Notes: generated by a model not told the origin, from the letters alone. A DNA stretch of 64,000 bases from Streptomyces narbonensis (GCF_014649015.1 NZ_BMSF01000001.1:558001-622000), one strand, 5' to 3'. Numbered from the stretch's first letter, positions 36,832 through 46,584 are shown. Numbers and translations are program-made.

Positions 36832-38763
36832 TCAGTCGACCTCGACGACCGCCTGCGCGAACTGCGCCGCGTACAGCCGGGCATAGGCCCCGCCGGACAG
36901 CAACAGCTCCTCGTGCGTGCCCTGTTCGACGATCGATCCGCTCTCCATCACCAGGATCACGTCCGCGTCCCGGATCGTGGAGAGCCGGTGCGCGATGACG
37001 AACGACGTACGCCCGTGGGCCAGTCGGGCCATCGCCTTCTGGATCAGCACCTCGGTCCGGGTGTCGACCGAGCTGGTGGCCTCGTCGAGGACGAGTATCA
37101 CCGGATCGGACAGGAACGCCCGGGCGATGGTGATCAGCTGCTTCTCGCCCGCGCTGACCCCGGCCCCGTCGTCGTCGATGACCGTGTCGTACCCCTCGGG
37201 GAGCGTACGGACGAACCGGTCGGCGTGCGCGGCCCGCGCGGCCTCCTCGATCTCCTCCCGGGTCACCTTCCGCGTCGTGCCGTAGGCGATGTTGTCCGCG
37301 ATGGTGCCGCCGAAGAGCCACGTGTCCTGGAGGACCATGCCGATGCCCCTGCGCAGGTCCTCGCGGGACATCTTCGCGATGTCCGTCCCGTCCAGCGTGA
37401 TCCGGCCGCCCGTGACCTCGTAGAACCGCATCAGCAGGTTCACCAGGGTCGTTTTGCCGGCGCCCGTCGGTCCGACGATCGCGACCGTCTGGCCCGGCTC
37501 CACCGTGAGCGACAGGTCCTCGATGAGCGGCTTGTCCGCCTCGTACCGGAAGGCCACCCCCTCCAGGGCGACCTTGCCCTTGAGGTCCGCCGGGTGCTCG
37601 CTCCTCGGGGCGTCCGGCTCCTGCTCCTCCGCGTCGAGGAGCTCGAAGACCCGCTCCGCCGAGGCCACTCCCGACTGCACCAGGTTCGCCATCGACGCGA
37701 CCTGCGTCAGCGGCATCGAGAACTGGCGCGAGTACTGGATGAAGGCCTGCACGTCACCGATGGAGAGCGTGCCGCTCGCCACCCGCAGACCGCCGACGAC
37801 GGCCACCAGGACGTAGTTGAGGTTCGAGACGAAGAACATCACCGGCTGCATCACACCGCTGTTGAACTGCGCCTTGAACCCGGCCTCGTACAGCGCCTCG
37901 TTCTGCTCCCGGAAGTCCGTCGCGGACTCCTCCTGCCGGCCGAAGACCTTCACCAGGTTGTGCCCGGTGTACATCTCCTCGACGTGCGCGTTGAGCGTGC
38001 CCGTGGACTTCCACTGCTGCACGAAGTGCGGCTGCGAGCGCTTGCCGATCTTCGCCGCGACGAAGACCGAGACCGGCACCGTCACCAGCGCCACCAGGGC
38101 GAGCAGCGGCGAGATCCAGAGCATCATCGCGAGGACGCCGACGATCGTGAGCAGCGAGTTGATCAGCTGGCCCATCGACTGCTGGAGCGTCTGCGAGATG
38201 TTGTCGATGTCGTTGGTCGCCCGGGACAGCACCTCGCCGCGCTTGGCCTTGTCGAAGTACGACAGCGGCAGCCGCGCCAGCTTCGTCTGGACGTCCTCCC
38301 GCATGCGGAAGACCGTCCGGTTGATCACCTTGATCGACGCCCGCGTGGCGACCAGCATCAGCAGGCCCGCCGCCACGTAGATCACGAGGACCCAGAGCAG
38401 GACCCCGCCGACCGCGCCGAAGTCGATGCCCTGCCCGGGGGTGAAGTCGACCCCGGACAGCATGTCGGCCATGCCGGAGTCGCCCGACGCGCGGAGCCCC
38501 GCGATCGCCTCCGCCTTCGTGGAGGCCACATCGGCCGTCTGCCGCCCGACGACGCCCGCGAAGACGAGGTCGGTCGCCTTGCCGAGGATCTTCGGTCCGA
38601 CCACGGAGGCCGCCACCGACAGCATGGTGGCGAGCAGCATCACCCAGAGCGTGGCGCGCTCGGGCGCCAGCTCCTTGAGCAGCCGCTTGCTCGAACCCTT
38701 GAAGTCCATCGACCGCTGGTCAGGGCCGCCACCGGCCATCATGCGTCCGCCAGGACCGGCCAT
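36832..38763 (-). CDS. heterodimeric ABC exporter, catalytic-NBD half (paralogue 2)
   Basis: 643 residues. Extra Met/Gly-rich N terminus and a large insert between TM1 and TM2, then YFDKAKRGEVLSRATNDIDN and an NBD with GPTGAGKTT, VSAGEKQ, VLVLDEATSS and AHRLSTI (canonical Glu and His). Pairs with the gene upstream (38763-40496), whose stop overlaps the ATG here by one base. Close paralogue of 20346-22256. Confidence 0.94.
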   Translation of the reverse strand: MAGPGGRMMAGGGPDQRSMDFKGSSKRLLKELAPERATLWVMLLATMLSVAASVVGPKILGKATDLVFAGVVGRQTADVASTKAEAIAGLRASGDSGMADMLSGVDFTPGQGIDFGAVGGVLLWVLVIYVAAGLLMLVATRASIKVINRTVFRMREDVQTKLARLPLSYFDKAKRGEVLSRATNDIDNISQTLQQSMGQLINSLLTIVGVLAMMLWISPLLALVALVTVPVSVFVAAKIGKRSQPHFVQQWKSTGTLNAHVEEMYTGHNLVKVFGRQEESATDFREQNEALYEAGFKAQFNSGVMQPVMFFVSNLNYVLVAVVGGLRVASGTLSIGDVQAFIQYSRQFSMPLTQVASMANLVQSGVASAERVFELLDAEEQEPDAPRSEHPADLKGKVALEGVAFRYEADKPLIEDLSLTVEPGQTVAIVGPTGAGKTTLVNLLMRFYEVTGGRITLDGTDIAKMSREDLRRGIGMVLQDTWLFGGTIADNIAYGTTRKVTREEIEEAARAAHADRFVRTLPEGYDTVIDDDGAGVSAGEKQLITIARAFLSDPVILVLDEATSSVDTRTEVLIQKAMARLAHGRTSFVIAHRLSTIRDADVILVMESGSIVEQGTHEELLLSGGAYARLYAAQFAQAVVEVD

Positions 38764-40496
38764 CAGGCTGCCTCCGCCTCGGTCAGCTGGGAGAGCACGA
38801 TCTCCCGGTACGTCTTGTTCTCCGCCATCAGCTCCCCGTGCCGGCCCGTCCCGACGACCCGGCCCTCGTCGAGGACGACGATCCGGTCGGCGTCCCGGAT
38901 GGTCGACACCCGCTGGGCGACGATCACCACGGTCGAGTCCGCCGTCTCCCTCCGGAGCGCCTCGCGCAGCAGCGCGTCGGTCTCGTAGTCCAGGGCTGAG
39001 AAGGAGTCGTCGAAGAGGTAGATCTCCGGCTTCTGGACCAGCGTCCGCGCGATCGCGAGCCGCTGCCGCTGACCGCCGGACACGTTCGTGCCGCCCTGCG
39101 CGATCGGCGCGTTCAGCCCGTTCTCCAGCTTCCGTACGAAGTCGGCGGCCTGGGCCACCTCCAGCGCGTGCCAGAGCTCCTCGTCGCTCGCGTCGGGCTT
39201 CCCGTACCGCAGGTTCGTCGCCACCGTCCCGGAGAACAGGTACGGCTTCTGCGGCACCAGGCTGACGGTCCTCGCCACCAGCGCGGGGTCGAGCTCGCGC
39301 ACGTCGACGCCATCGACGAGGACCTCGCCGCCGGTCGCGTCGAAGAGCCGCGGGACGAGCCCGAGGAGCGTCGACTTGCCGCTGCCGGTGGACCCGATGA
39401 TCGCGGTGGTCTCCCCGGGGCGGGCGACGAGCCCGACGTCCTTCAGCACCGACTCCTCGGCGCCCGGGTACCGGAAGTCCGCGCTCCTGACCTCCAGGTG
39501 CCCGCGCCGGTCGAGGGTCGTCACCGGCTCGGCCGGCGGCACGACGCTGGACTCGGTCCCGAGGACCTCCTCGATGCGCTCGGCGCACACCTCGGCACGC
39601 GGCACCATCATGAACATGAAGGTGGCCATCATGACGGCCATCACGATCTGCATCAGATAGGCGAGGAAGGCGGTCAGCGCGCCGATCTCCATCCCGCCGC
39701 TGTCGATGCGGTGCGCGCCGAACCAGACGACGGCCACGCTGGAGACGTTCACCACGGTCATCACGACCGGGTACATCAGCGCCATCAGCCGCCCGGTCTG
39801 CATCGACACGTCCGTCAGATCGGCGTTGGCCCCGCGGAAGCGCTCCTCCTCGTACCCGTCCTTCACGAAGGCCCGGATGACGCGGTTGCCGGTGATCTGC
39901 TCGCGCAGCACCCGGTTCACGGTGTCGAGGCGCTCCTGCATCGTCCGGAAGAGCGGCCGCATCCTCCGCACGATCAGGGTCACGGAGACACCGAGGACCG
40001 GCACGACCGCGAGCAGCACGCCCGACAGCGGCACGTCCTGGCCGAGCGCCATCACGATGCCGCCGACACACATGATGGGCGCCGAGACCATCAGGGTGAA
40101 CGCCATCAGGACCAGCATCTGGACCTGCTGCACGTCATTGGTCGTACGGGTGATCAGCGAGGGCGCGCCGAAGTGCCCGAGCTCCCGGGCGGAGAAGGAC
40201 TGCACCCGGTCGAAGATCGCGCCGCGAATGTCCCGGCCCAGCGCGGAAGCCGTCCGCGCGCCGTAGTAGACCGCGCCGATGTTGCACACGACCTGCACGA
40301 CGGACACGCCGACCATCAGCGCGCCGAACCGCAGGATGTAGCCGGTGTCCCCGTTCACGACACCGTCGTCGATGATGTCGGCGTTCAGGGTCGGCAGGTA
40401 GAGGCTCGCGCAGGTCTGCAGGAACTGCAGCAGGACGAGCAGCGCGATGGGTTTTCGGTAGGGCCGGAGGTGGGTTCGGAGAAGTCTTATGAGCAC
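38763..40496 (-). CDS. heterodimeric ABC exporter, degenerate-NBD half (paralogue 2)
   Basis: 577 residues, same length as the other degenerate half. Walker A GSTGSGKST, signature VSGGQRQ, Walker B IYLFDDS with Asp instead of Glu, and AQRVSTI with Gln instead of His, exactly as in 18616-20349. GTG start. First gene of the pair. Confidence 0.94.
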   Translation of the reverse strand: MLIRLLRTHLRPYRKPIALLVLLQFLQTCASLYLPTLNADIIDDGVVNGDTGYILRFGALMVGVSVVQVVCNIGAVYYGARTASALGRDIRGAIFDRVQSFSARELGHFGAPSLITRTTNDVQQVQMLVLMAFTLMVSAPIMCVGGIVMALGQDVPLSGVLLAVVPVLGVSVTLIVRRMRPLFRTMQERLDTVNRVLREQITGNRVIRAFVKDGYEEERFRGANADLTDVSMQTGRLMALMYPVVMTVVNVSSVAVVWFGAHRIDSGGMEIGALTAFLAYLMQIVMAVMMATFMFMMVPRAEVCAERIEEVLGTESSVVPPAEPVTTLDRRGHLEVRSADFRYPGAEESVLKDVGLVARPGETTAIIGSTGSGKSTLLGLVPRLFDATGGEVLVDGVDVRELDPALVARTVSLVPQKPYLFSGTVATNLRYGKPDASDEELWHALEVAQAADFVRKLENGLNAPIAQGGTNVSGGQRQRLAIARTLVQKPEIYLFDDSFSALDYETDALLREALRRETADSTVVIVAQRVSTIRDADRIVVLDEGRVVGTGRHGELMAENKTYREIVLSQLTEAEAA

Positions 40497-40598
40497 AGGA
40501 CCTACTATCGCCCGCGCTCCTGTGCGAGACGACTCGGTTGAGGGCCGCGCGCCGAGCCCTGGCGAAGACTTTACGAAGCCGGGGTTTCCCTCACCGTT

Positions 40599-42038
40599 CT
40601 ATGCACCGAACGCCCCGGGATGGATCTGCTCCCGGGTGGCCACGTACTGCTGCCGCACGGCCTGCCCCAGGGCCAGCTCCTCCCCGGCCTCCAGGATCTG
40701 CGCCGCGGCTCCCTGCCACGCCGGGGGAGCGGACGGCGAGAGGGTGCCCCGGGCGACTCCGAGAGCCCAGGCGGCCTGCCGGGCGGCGCCGAGCGCCGCG
40801 TAGTCGGCCGGCTGGGGGACGACGACCTGCACGCCGAACAGCGAGGGCGCGAGCGCCTGCACCGCCGGCAGCGCGGCGGCCGCGCCGAGCAGGAAGACCC
40901 GCCGCACCTCGACGCCCCGCCCGCGCAGGACGTCCATGGCGTCGGTGAGCGCGCAGAGCATCCCCTCGAACGCGGCCCGGGCGAGGTGCTCGGGCTTCAT
41001 CGACTCGCGCCGCAGCCCGCTGAGCGTGCCCGCGGAGTGCGGCAGGTTCGGGGTCCGCTCGCCCTCCAGATAGGGCAGCAGGACGAGCCCGGAGGCGCCG
41101 GGCGTCGACTTCAGCGCGAGTGCGGAGAGCTCGTCGAGCGACTCCAGGCCCAGCATCTCGGCGGTCCCGCGCAACGCCCGTACGGCATTGGAGGTGGAGA
41201 CGACCGGCAGGTGCATGCCGGCGGCGTCCGCAAAGGAGGTGATCATGCCGTTCGGGTCGGCGAGGGCCTCGTGGTGCACGGCCATCACGGAGCCGGAGGC
41301 CCCGAGCGAGACGACCGCGTCCCCGAGCCCGAGCCCGAGCCCGAGCGCGGCGGCCATCGTCTCGCCCGTACCGGCGGAGATGAGGAGCCCCTCGGGGGTG
41401 GTGCCGGCGGCCTCGGCCGGACCGAGGACCTCGGGCAGCACGGCCTGGTGGCCGAGCGCGAGCTCCACGAGGTCCGGGCGGTACGCGCCGGTGCGGGCCG
41501 ACCAGTAGCCGGTGCCGGAGGCGGCGCCGCGGTCGGTGGTGCGCCGCGCGGGGCGGCCCAGGAGCTGCCAGACCAGCCAGTCGTGCGGCTGGAGGAGCAG
41601 CGAGGTCCGCCGGGCGCTCTCCGGCTCCGTACGGGCCAGCCAGCGCAGCTTGGCGACCGGCTGCCCGGCGCCGGGCACACTGCCGACGGCCTCGGCCCAC
41701 GCCTGGCGCCCGCCCAGCGACTCGACGAGATCGGCGGCCGCGACCTGCGCCCGCTTGTCGTTGCCGACGAGCGCGGGCCGCACGAGGGCACCCTGCGCGT
41801 CCAACGGCACGAGCCCGTGCTGCTGGGCGGAGACGCCGATGGCCTGGACGCCCTCCAGGAGACCGCCGGTGGCGGCCTCCCCGAGCGAGAGCAGCCAGGT
41901 CTGCGGATCGACCTCGGCGGCCTTCGGATCGCCCTGGTGGGGGGCGTACCCCTGGCGCAACACGGCGCCCGTGTCCGCGTCGCAGACGACGATGCGTGTG
42001 AATCCTGCAGAGCTGTCGAGTCCGGCGACTATCCCCAT
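40599..42038 (-). CDS. xylB: xylulokinase-like FGGY carbohydrate kinase
   Basis: 479 residues, FGGY fold: N-terminal VAGLDSSAGFTRIVVCDADTG (phosphate loop), VGNDKR and C-terminal GTGETMAAALG, GASGSVMAVH. Phosphorylates xylulose or a related sugar with ATP. A run of GLGLGLG is coded by repeated CCGAGC. No xylA or transporter adjacent, so the sugar is not certain. Confidence 0.9.
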   Translation of the reverse strand: MGIVAGLDSSAGFTRIVVCDADTGAVLRQGYAPHQGDPKAAEVDPQTWLLSLGEAATGGLLEGVQAIGVSAQQHGLVPLDAQGALVRPALVGNDKRAQVAAADLVESLGGRQAWAEAVGSVPGAGQPVAKLRWLARTEPESARRTSLLLQPHDWLVWQLLGRPARRTTDRGAASGTGYWSARTGAYRPDLVELALGHQAVLPEVLGPAEAAGTTPEGLLISAGTGETMAAALGLGLGLGDAVVSLGASGSVMAVHHEALADPNGMITSFADAAGMHLPVVSTSNAVRALRGTAEMLGLESLDELSALALKSTPGASGLVLLPYLEGERTPNLPHSAGTLSGLRRESMKPEHLARAAFEGMLCALTDAMDVLRGRGVEVRRVFLLGAAAALPAVQALAPSLFGVQVVVPQPADYAALGAARQAAWALGVARGTLSPSAPPAWQGAAAQILEAGEELALGQAVRQQYVATREQIHPGAFGA

Positions 42039-42075
42039 GACACGTGATTCTGCCGCACGAGGGGGCCCTGGGGCA

Positions 42076-42387
42076 TCAGGTGTTGCTCGTGCCCCAGTCG
42101 TCGTCCTCGACGCGTCCGTTGCTCCGGCCGCGGTCGCGCAGCGCGTGGACCCGGTCGGTCACCGACGACGGCAGCCTGTCGCCCACCGTGTCGCCCACGG
42201 CGTGCATCGCCTTGCCCGCGACCTGCCGCCCGGTCTGGGCGGCGGACTCGGCGGCGTTGCGCACCGCCGGGTTCTGCGAGAAGTCCCTCGCGGACTTCTT
42301 CATCTGCTCGTAGCGCTCGCGTCCGGCCCGCGTGCCGATCACGTAACCGAGGGCGAGACCCACGACGAACGTCAGCTTGTACCGCAC
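42076..42387 (-). CDS. YtxH-like small stress protein
   Basis: 103 residues: a short hydrophobic start (FVVGLALGYVIGTRAGRERYEQM) as in YtxH/YtxG-like actinobacterial proteins, then a helical, charged tail (AAQTGRQVAGKAMHAVGD). Probably membrane associated. GTG start with AAGGA upstream. Function unknown. Confidence 0.8.
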   Translation of the reverse strand: MRYKLTFVVGLALGYVIGTRAGRERYEQMKKSARDFSQNPAVRNAAESAAQTGRQVAGKAMHAVGDTVGDRLPSSVTDRVHALRDRGRSNGRVEDDDWGTSNT

Positions 42388-42523
42388 GGCTGCGATCCTT
42401 CCCTGGAGGCCCTGGGGATACCGATTGGCGGAGCACCCCCCTGCTTGCGCTAATGTATGTCTCGCAGCGAGCGAGCGCCCTCCCGGTCAGCCGGACTGGG
42501 GTCCGTTCGGTGCAACGCAGCAA

Positions 42524-42596
42524 TCCCCTGTAGCTCAATTGGCAGAGCAGCCGGCTGTTAACCGGCAGGTTACTGGTTCGAGTCCAGTCGGGGGAG
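42524..42596 (+). tRNA. tRNA-Asn (anticodon GTT)
   Basis: 73-nt cloverleaf. Acceptor TCCCCTG pairs with CGGGGGA; D loop AGCTCAATTGGCAGAGC; anticodon loop CTGTTAA with GTT at 42557-42559; TTCGAGT T loop; discriminator G. No CCA is encoded. Confidence 0.97.
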
Positions 42597-42601
42597 CGCG
42601 A

Positions 42602-42674
42602 TCCCCTGTAGCTCAATTGGCAGAGCATTCGGCTGTTAACCGGAGGGTTACTGGTTCGAGTCCAGTCGGGGGAG
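42602..42674 (+). tRNA. tRNA-Asn (anticodon GTT), second copy
   Basis: 73 nt, five bases after the first copy and differing from it only in and next to the anticodon stem (ATTCGG...CCGGAG). Same anticodon GTT. Its transcript ends at the hairpin below. Confidence 0.97.
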
Positions 42675-42685
42675 CGGAACGGAAG

Positions 42686-42707
42686 AGGACCCTTCGGGGT
42701 CCTTTTT
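42686..42707 (+). terminator. terminator of the tRNA-Asn pair
   Basis: AGGACCC-TTCG-GGGTCCT: 7-bp stem with a stable TTCG loop followed by a T run. Confidence 0.88.
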
Positions 42708-42839
42708 CGCGTCTCAGGGAACCACGCGGGCCGCCGCGAGGTCTTCATGGTCAGCAGAGCCGATCTTCCGGAGCAGGAGATCGTATGAGCGGCTATGCTG
42801 CGGCAGACGGCGCGCACACATGTACGCGCCTCACCGTTC

Positions 42840-42913
42840 GGGGCGGTAGCTCAGCCGGTTAGAGCAGCGGACTCATAATCCGTCGGCCGTGGGTTCGAGT
42901 CCCACCCGCCCCA
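42840..42913 (+). tRNA. tRNA with CAT anticodon (Met elongator or Ile2)
   Basis: 74 nt. GGGGCGG acceptor pairs with CCGCCCC; D loop AGCTCAGCCGGTTAGAGC; anticodon loop CTCATAA; TTCGAGT T loop; discriminator A. The CAT loop fits elongator tRNA-Met; tRNA-Ile2 (lysidine-modified) has the same loop, so identity is not certain. Not an initiator (acceptor is paired). Confidence 0.9.
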
Positions 42914-42935
42914 CCGAAGAAAAACGATCTGACCT

Positions 42936-42965
42936 GCGAAAACGCCCCTCATGGGGTGTTTTCGC
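42936..42965 (+). terminator. terminator after the CAT tRNA
   Basis: 13-bp stem (GCGAAAACGCCCC, one G-T) and loop TCAT, with TTTT in the 3' arm. Ends the tRNA transcript. Confidence 0.8.
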
Positions 42966-43604
42966 GTGCAGTGGTCACCTCTCGTCGGTGCGGCGAAACG
43001 GGCGCCCGTGGCTCGGCTCGTAGCGCCCGCACCTCTTGACCTGCGGTTCTGGGTTGAGCGTGGGATGTAGAGCGGTTTCGATGATCCCATGGCGATCCCA
43101 CTGCTCCCGTGTGTGACACGCCGCACACCGGGCCGAAAATCTGCGCCCTTGTCGACACGTCACCCGAGAAGGTCTCGGCCGGCCAGACTCTGATTCTGCC
43201 GCCGGATTCACGCCCTGGAATGGGCCGAGGCCACGTCTTGATGCGCTCCGACGGGGTCACCCCCGTGCCTGGCGCCGAGGGTGCCCGCGAACCGCCTTCC
43301 GTCTTCGCGGCCGGGCAAGCACGGAGATCAGCTCCGACGTGACCGTCCAGGGGTGCCCGGTCGCCTCGGTGAGGTGGTGCTGCAGTCAGCGAAGAGAGTG
43401 AGTGATGCGCACCAGTCCGAACCGGTCGTCATGCGCGTGGCGACCGCCTCACTGTCGATCCACGCAGCCCGCGGGCCGGACGGAACCGAGGATCGGCGGC
43501 GATCGCGCGAGCTCTATGCTCCGGCCACTGTCCTCGTGTACCAGTGTGAAGTGCCCGGCCCTCCGGTGGTGCCAGGGGGCCGGGCGCTTACGTAGAGCGG
43601 TTCA
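42966..43604. other. non-coding or degraded stretch after the tRNA genes
   Basis: About 640 bp with no gene I can support. A minus-strand frame (42975-43211) has CxxC-like spacing but no ribosome site and no recognised family. Codon pattern is poor; probably decayed DNA at a tRNA-linked variable site. Confidence 0.4.
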
Positions 43605-44051
43605 CTACTGGAGCTTCATGCCCTCGGGTGAGGTGAGGCCCTTGTCCGGGTGGGCGCGGAACGTCGCCGTCCAGACAGTGGGCGGACAGGAAGTGCCGTT
43701 GGGGTGCTGCTCCGTCAGTCTGGCCCGGGTGTTGTCTTCGACGACCGTGGCACCGCTTTTCGCGGACGTCACGGTGAGCCGCACCTGCACGGTGGACGAT
43801 CCGATGTCGTCGGGGAGTCGGACCGACAGCGACGCGAACGGGTCATCGGGACTGCCCGACGTCCGCTCCTCGCAGGTGCCATCCACACACAGTCGGATCC
43901 TCACCGCGTCCCGGCCGCCGAAGTCGGCGGGCTGCCACACGGCGGAGACATCCGAGTCTGCGTCGGCCTTGGTACACGGCGTGTCCTGACCGAGGAAGGA
44001 GCATCCGGTCAGGGTCATCGCCAGCAGTGGTACGAGAAGGACTCGGCGCAT
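43605..44051 (-). CDS. small lipoprotein of unknown function
   Basis: 148 residues. Signal peptide with lipobox LTGC (lipid Cys at residue about 17), then a beta-rich domain with one further Cys pair (LCVDGTCEE) and a Cys near the end (SCPPTVW). It starts one base after the stop of the S1-protease remnant, so it was once the last gene of a protease operon; it may have modulated the protease. No family recognised. Confidence 0.75.
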   Translation of the reverse strand: MRRVLLVPLLAMTLTGCSFLGQDTPCTKADADSDVSAVWQPADFGGRDAVRIRLCVDGTCEERTSGSPDDPFASLSVRLPDDIGSSTVQVRLTVTSAKSGATVVEDNTRARLTEQHPNGTSCPPTVWTATFRAHPDKGLTSPEGMKLQ

Positions 44052-44052
44052 G

Positions 44053-45262
44053 TCAGTACCACGCTACGGTGCCGGGGAGGGCGTTGCTGGCCAGCCCGAT
44101 GTCAGTGAAGATCAGCTCGCATTGGTCGAAGAGCCCGCCGCTGTTGTCACTTCCGCCGCCGCCACCGCCGGACACGATGCCCTTGGCGTACGCCCGTCCG
44201 CTGCCATCGACGGTGTACACCGGGCCGCCGGAGTCACCCTTGACGGTGCAGGATCCGGACGACTTCCTGGCGATGACCACGTTCCTGGCGGTGGTTCCCT
44301 CGGTGTACCGCTTGGTTGCTTGGGTCGCGGTCACCTTCCATCCACACACCTCGCCGGTCATCATGCCTCCCGTGCACACCATGTCGCCGCTCTGTGCCCA
44401 GCGCCGCCAGTAGTCATGGACAGGCCGCGACGAGTTGGACGTCTTGCCGCCCTTGTAGATCCGGGGTGTCGCGACGCTGCCGCTCTTGACGTGGTACAGC
44501 GCCAGGTCACCCGAGTAGTAATTCTGGCCGGGGAGCTTCACGGAGCCGGCATTGTTGGCCCAGTTGTCCCGGACGACGGGTCCGATGTAGTCGCTCTCGC
44601 TGGGGTTCGTGATGGCCCCGTTGGCGGTGGTGCAGTGACCCGCGGTATCGGGCCGTCGTCCCCGACAGCACCGGCTCCGGCAGCACACCCCGCCACGACA
44701 GATCGAGTGACCGGCCTCCCCCGGCGTCCAACGAAACCAGCGGAACCGGAGTCGTCTTCGCCTCACCGGCATCACCCGACGCCATCACACGTGCCGCGAG
44801 CTTCGCAGGCGTTCTGCCGCCCAGTTTCAGGCCGAGCGGATGGTCCTTCGCGACCACCGAACCGTCCACCGACTTTGTCAGGTCGACATCGATGGTCCGC
44901 CATGCACCCGTGGCCTTGTCACGAAACCGCACCGGACCAGACGAGGCATCCGCCGTCACTGTGCCGTCCGGATTCGCCCACGTGGTTGTCGACTCCGTCC
45001 GCTCCGACGACGCCTCCACCCGCTTGCCCGACGACCGGGCAGCAGTCTTCGCCGACGGCAGATCCACCGCCTCGGCCGGAGAAGGGCTGTTGTCGACCAC
45101 TGAATACCGCGACGGCAGGGCTACGCCCTGTCCCGTCGCCCCCAGAGCGACCCCACTCTCGACAGCCAGCAAAGCCGCCGTCGCAAGCGCCGATCGCTTC
45201 ACCGTCCGCCGGGACAGCCATCTGTAACGTGCCCAGCCTGGTGGCGATATGGGCTTATTCAT
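44053..45262 (-). pseudogene. chimera: RHS-type protein N terminus fused out of frame to an S1 protease
   Basis: On the minus strand the first 205 codons (45262-44647, good ribosome site GGGGGAG) give a signal peptide and the N-terminal region typical of Streptomyces DNRLRE/RHS secreted proteins (WANPDGTVTADASSGPVRF, HPLGLKLGG, SGTTARYR). From about 44640 another frame codes the catalytic half of a trypsin-like serine protease with TAGHC (His), GDLAL (Asp) and GDSGGPV (Ser). The frames differ by one, so no functional protein results; the RHS frame ends at 44507. Both lost parts are absent nearby. Junction near ACCGCG. Confidence 0.85.
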
Positions 45263-45584
45263 GCCGAGAACTCTCCCCCCTTGAAACAGCCGCTGACGCA
45301 TCCAGCAGAGGCGGTTCGATAGCCGGAGCGCGAAGCGTGACCCGGCGCCGTACCTACTCCCTGGCCTTGCTTGGGGCCGGAAACGCATGCGAGCCCCAGA
45401 AGCCTGTGGAGTGCGCAGGGAGAGGGGGGTGGCGGAATGTTCGTGACGTGGTCGGCTGCCGCCCCTCGTGCGCGACGCGCGCTCCTGCCGGGCCTGCTGG
45501 TACGCAAGTTGTAAGGGCTCGGCGTCTTCCGGGACCCCTGCGGCAGGGAGTTGCTCACGCACCTCGGCGAGGCCGGCGTGGAGC
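45263..45584. other. stretch without recognisable gene
   Basis: About 320 bp upstream of the chimera. It holds the ribosome site for the RHS-type N terminus; nothing else is recognised. Confidence 0.4.
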
Positions 45585-45921
45585 CCGGTCTCGCGATCCT
45601 GTGTGGGACTCCCAACGGGTGGGTAAGTGCTACAGCTTCGAGGGCGTCCTGCTGATCGCGGAGGTGGTGTCCGACTCATCGACGCGCAAGGACGACGACT
45701 GCACCGCCAAGTACGGCCGCTACGGCGTCCCCGTCTACCTGGTCGTGGCCCCGTGTGCGGCGGAGGTCGTCCCTACCCGGCTCACCAGAACCGGCTACAT
45801 CACGGCACACAGGCACCAGCACGGCACCGGCAAGCTCCCCATCGACCTGGCCGACGGACGCACCTTCACCCGCGACCTGGACGGACTGCCCCGACCTGAA
45901 CCGGAGGCCGGCGCGCGCTGA
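45585..45921 (+). pseudogene. Uma2-type nuclease remnant (C-terminal part)
   Basis: Codes LLIAEVVSDSS, YGRYGVPVYLVV and DLADGRTFTRDLDGL, the core of the Uma2 (DUF820, PD-(D/E)XK) family. The usual N terminus is missing. A one-base deletion relative to the second copy at 55290 breaks the frame around 45600, and a codon (Tyr) is lost after the KD. Function lost. Confidence 0.75.
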
Positions 45922-46181
45922 CGAGCGCGCCGCTGGTGGCCTGGAATGAGCCGGCGTCCCAGCGCCAGATGCATTACGTAGCGTGACCGCCTGCCGAGTA
46001 CGCCTGGCGGGGTGTGTGTAGGGCCTTAAGCAGGCCCACAGAGTGATGGCGAGCCGCAGGGGGCGGAGTCGACCCGAGGGGCGCGGGGGAGCGTTGCGAC
46101 ATCGGTAGTTAGGCGGCTCAAGGCGAGGCTTCCGGGCGGACGCCCTCCCGAGCAGCTGGCCTCGTGAGGCGAGCCGCCCGT

Positions 46182-46478
46182 TCATCGGCCGAGCGGGCTC
46201 AGGAAGGTGAGCACGGACTCCCTCTCCTCGATCAACGGCTGGAGCGCCGCGTTGAACGGCGGGCCGTAGGGCGCCGTCAAGTGGGCCTGGAAGGCGGCCT
46301 CGTCCGCGTACACCTCGAAGATCCAGTACGCCAGGGGTCTGGATTCCTTGGTGTACACCTCGAACGCCAGGTTCCCGGGCTCTTCACGGACGCGCGCGGC
46401 GTACTCCTTGACCAGCTCGGCGACGCGCTCCTTGCTTCCGGGGAGCGCGGTGAACTCGGCCAGCAGCGTCTTCCTCAT
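46182..46478 (-). CDS. antibiotic-biosynthesis-monooxygenase-fold (YgiN-like) protein
   Basis: 98 residues, ABM dimeric alpha-beta barrel: LLAEFTALPGSKERVAELVKEY, EPGNLAFEVYTKESRP and FEVYADEAAFQAHL. Related to quinol monooxygenases and heme-degrading proteins; the active role is unknown. ATG 46478 has a weak purine-rich ribosome site. Confidence 0.88.
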   Translation of the reverse strand: MRKTLLAEFTALPGSKERVAELVKEYAARVREEPGNLAFEVYTKESRPLAYWIFEVYADEAAFQAHLTAPYGPPFNAALQPLIEERESVLTFLSPLGR

Positions 46479-46584
46479 GTTCTTCTGTCTCTCTCGCCGG
46501 CGACACCGGCGTGGTGGAACGGTACGGAGGCGGGCTGCCGGGTCGGCGCCACGCCCCGTACCGTCAACGGAACCGCTCCGGTGG

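Noticed and set aside
36832..40071. Apparent 1079-residue single ABC protein
   Set aside because: The first 436 residues are an off-frame shadow of the other exporter half; the true start is ATG 38763.
42975..43211. Minus-strand frame with CxxC and HGI..HP residues, HNH-like
   Set aside because: Only about 78 residues, no ribosome site, and no complete zinc or HNH motif.
44050..45921. 623-residue plus-strand frame
   Set aside because: Antisense of the chimera for most of its length; only the Uma2 part at the end resembles a protein.
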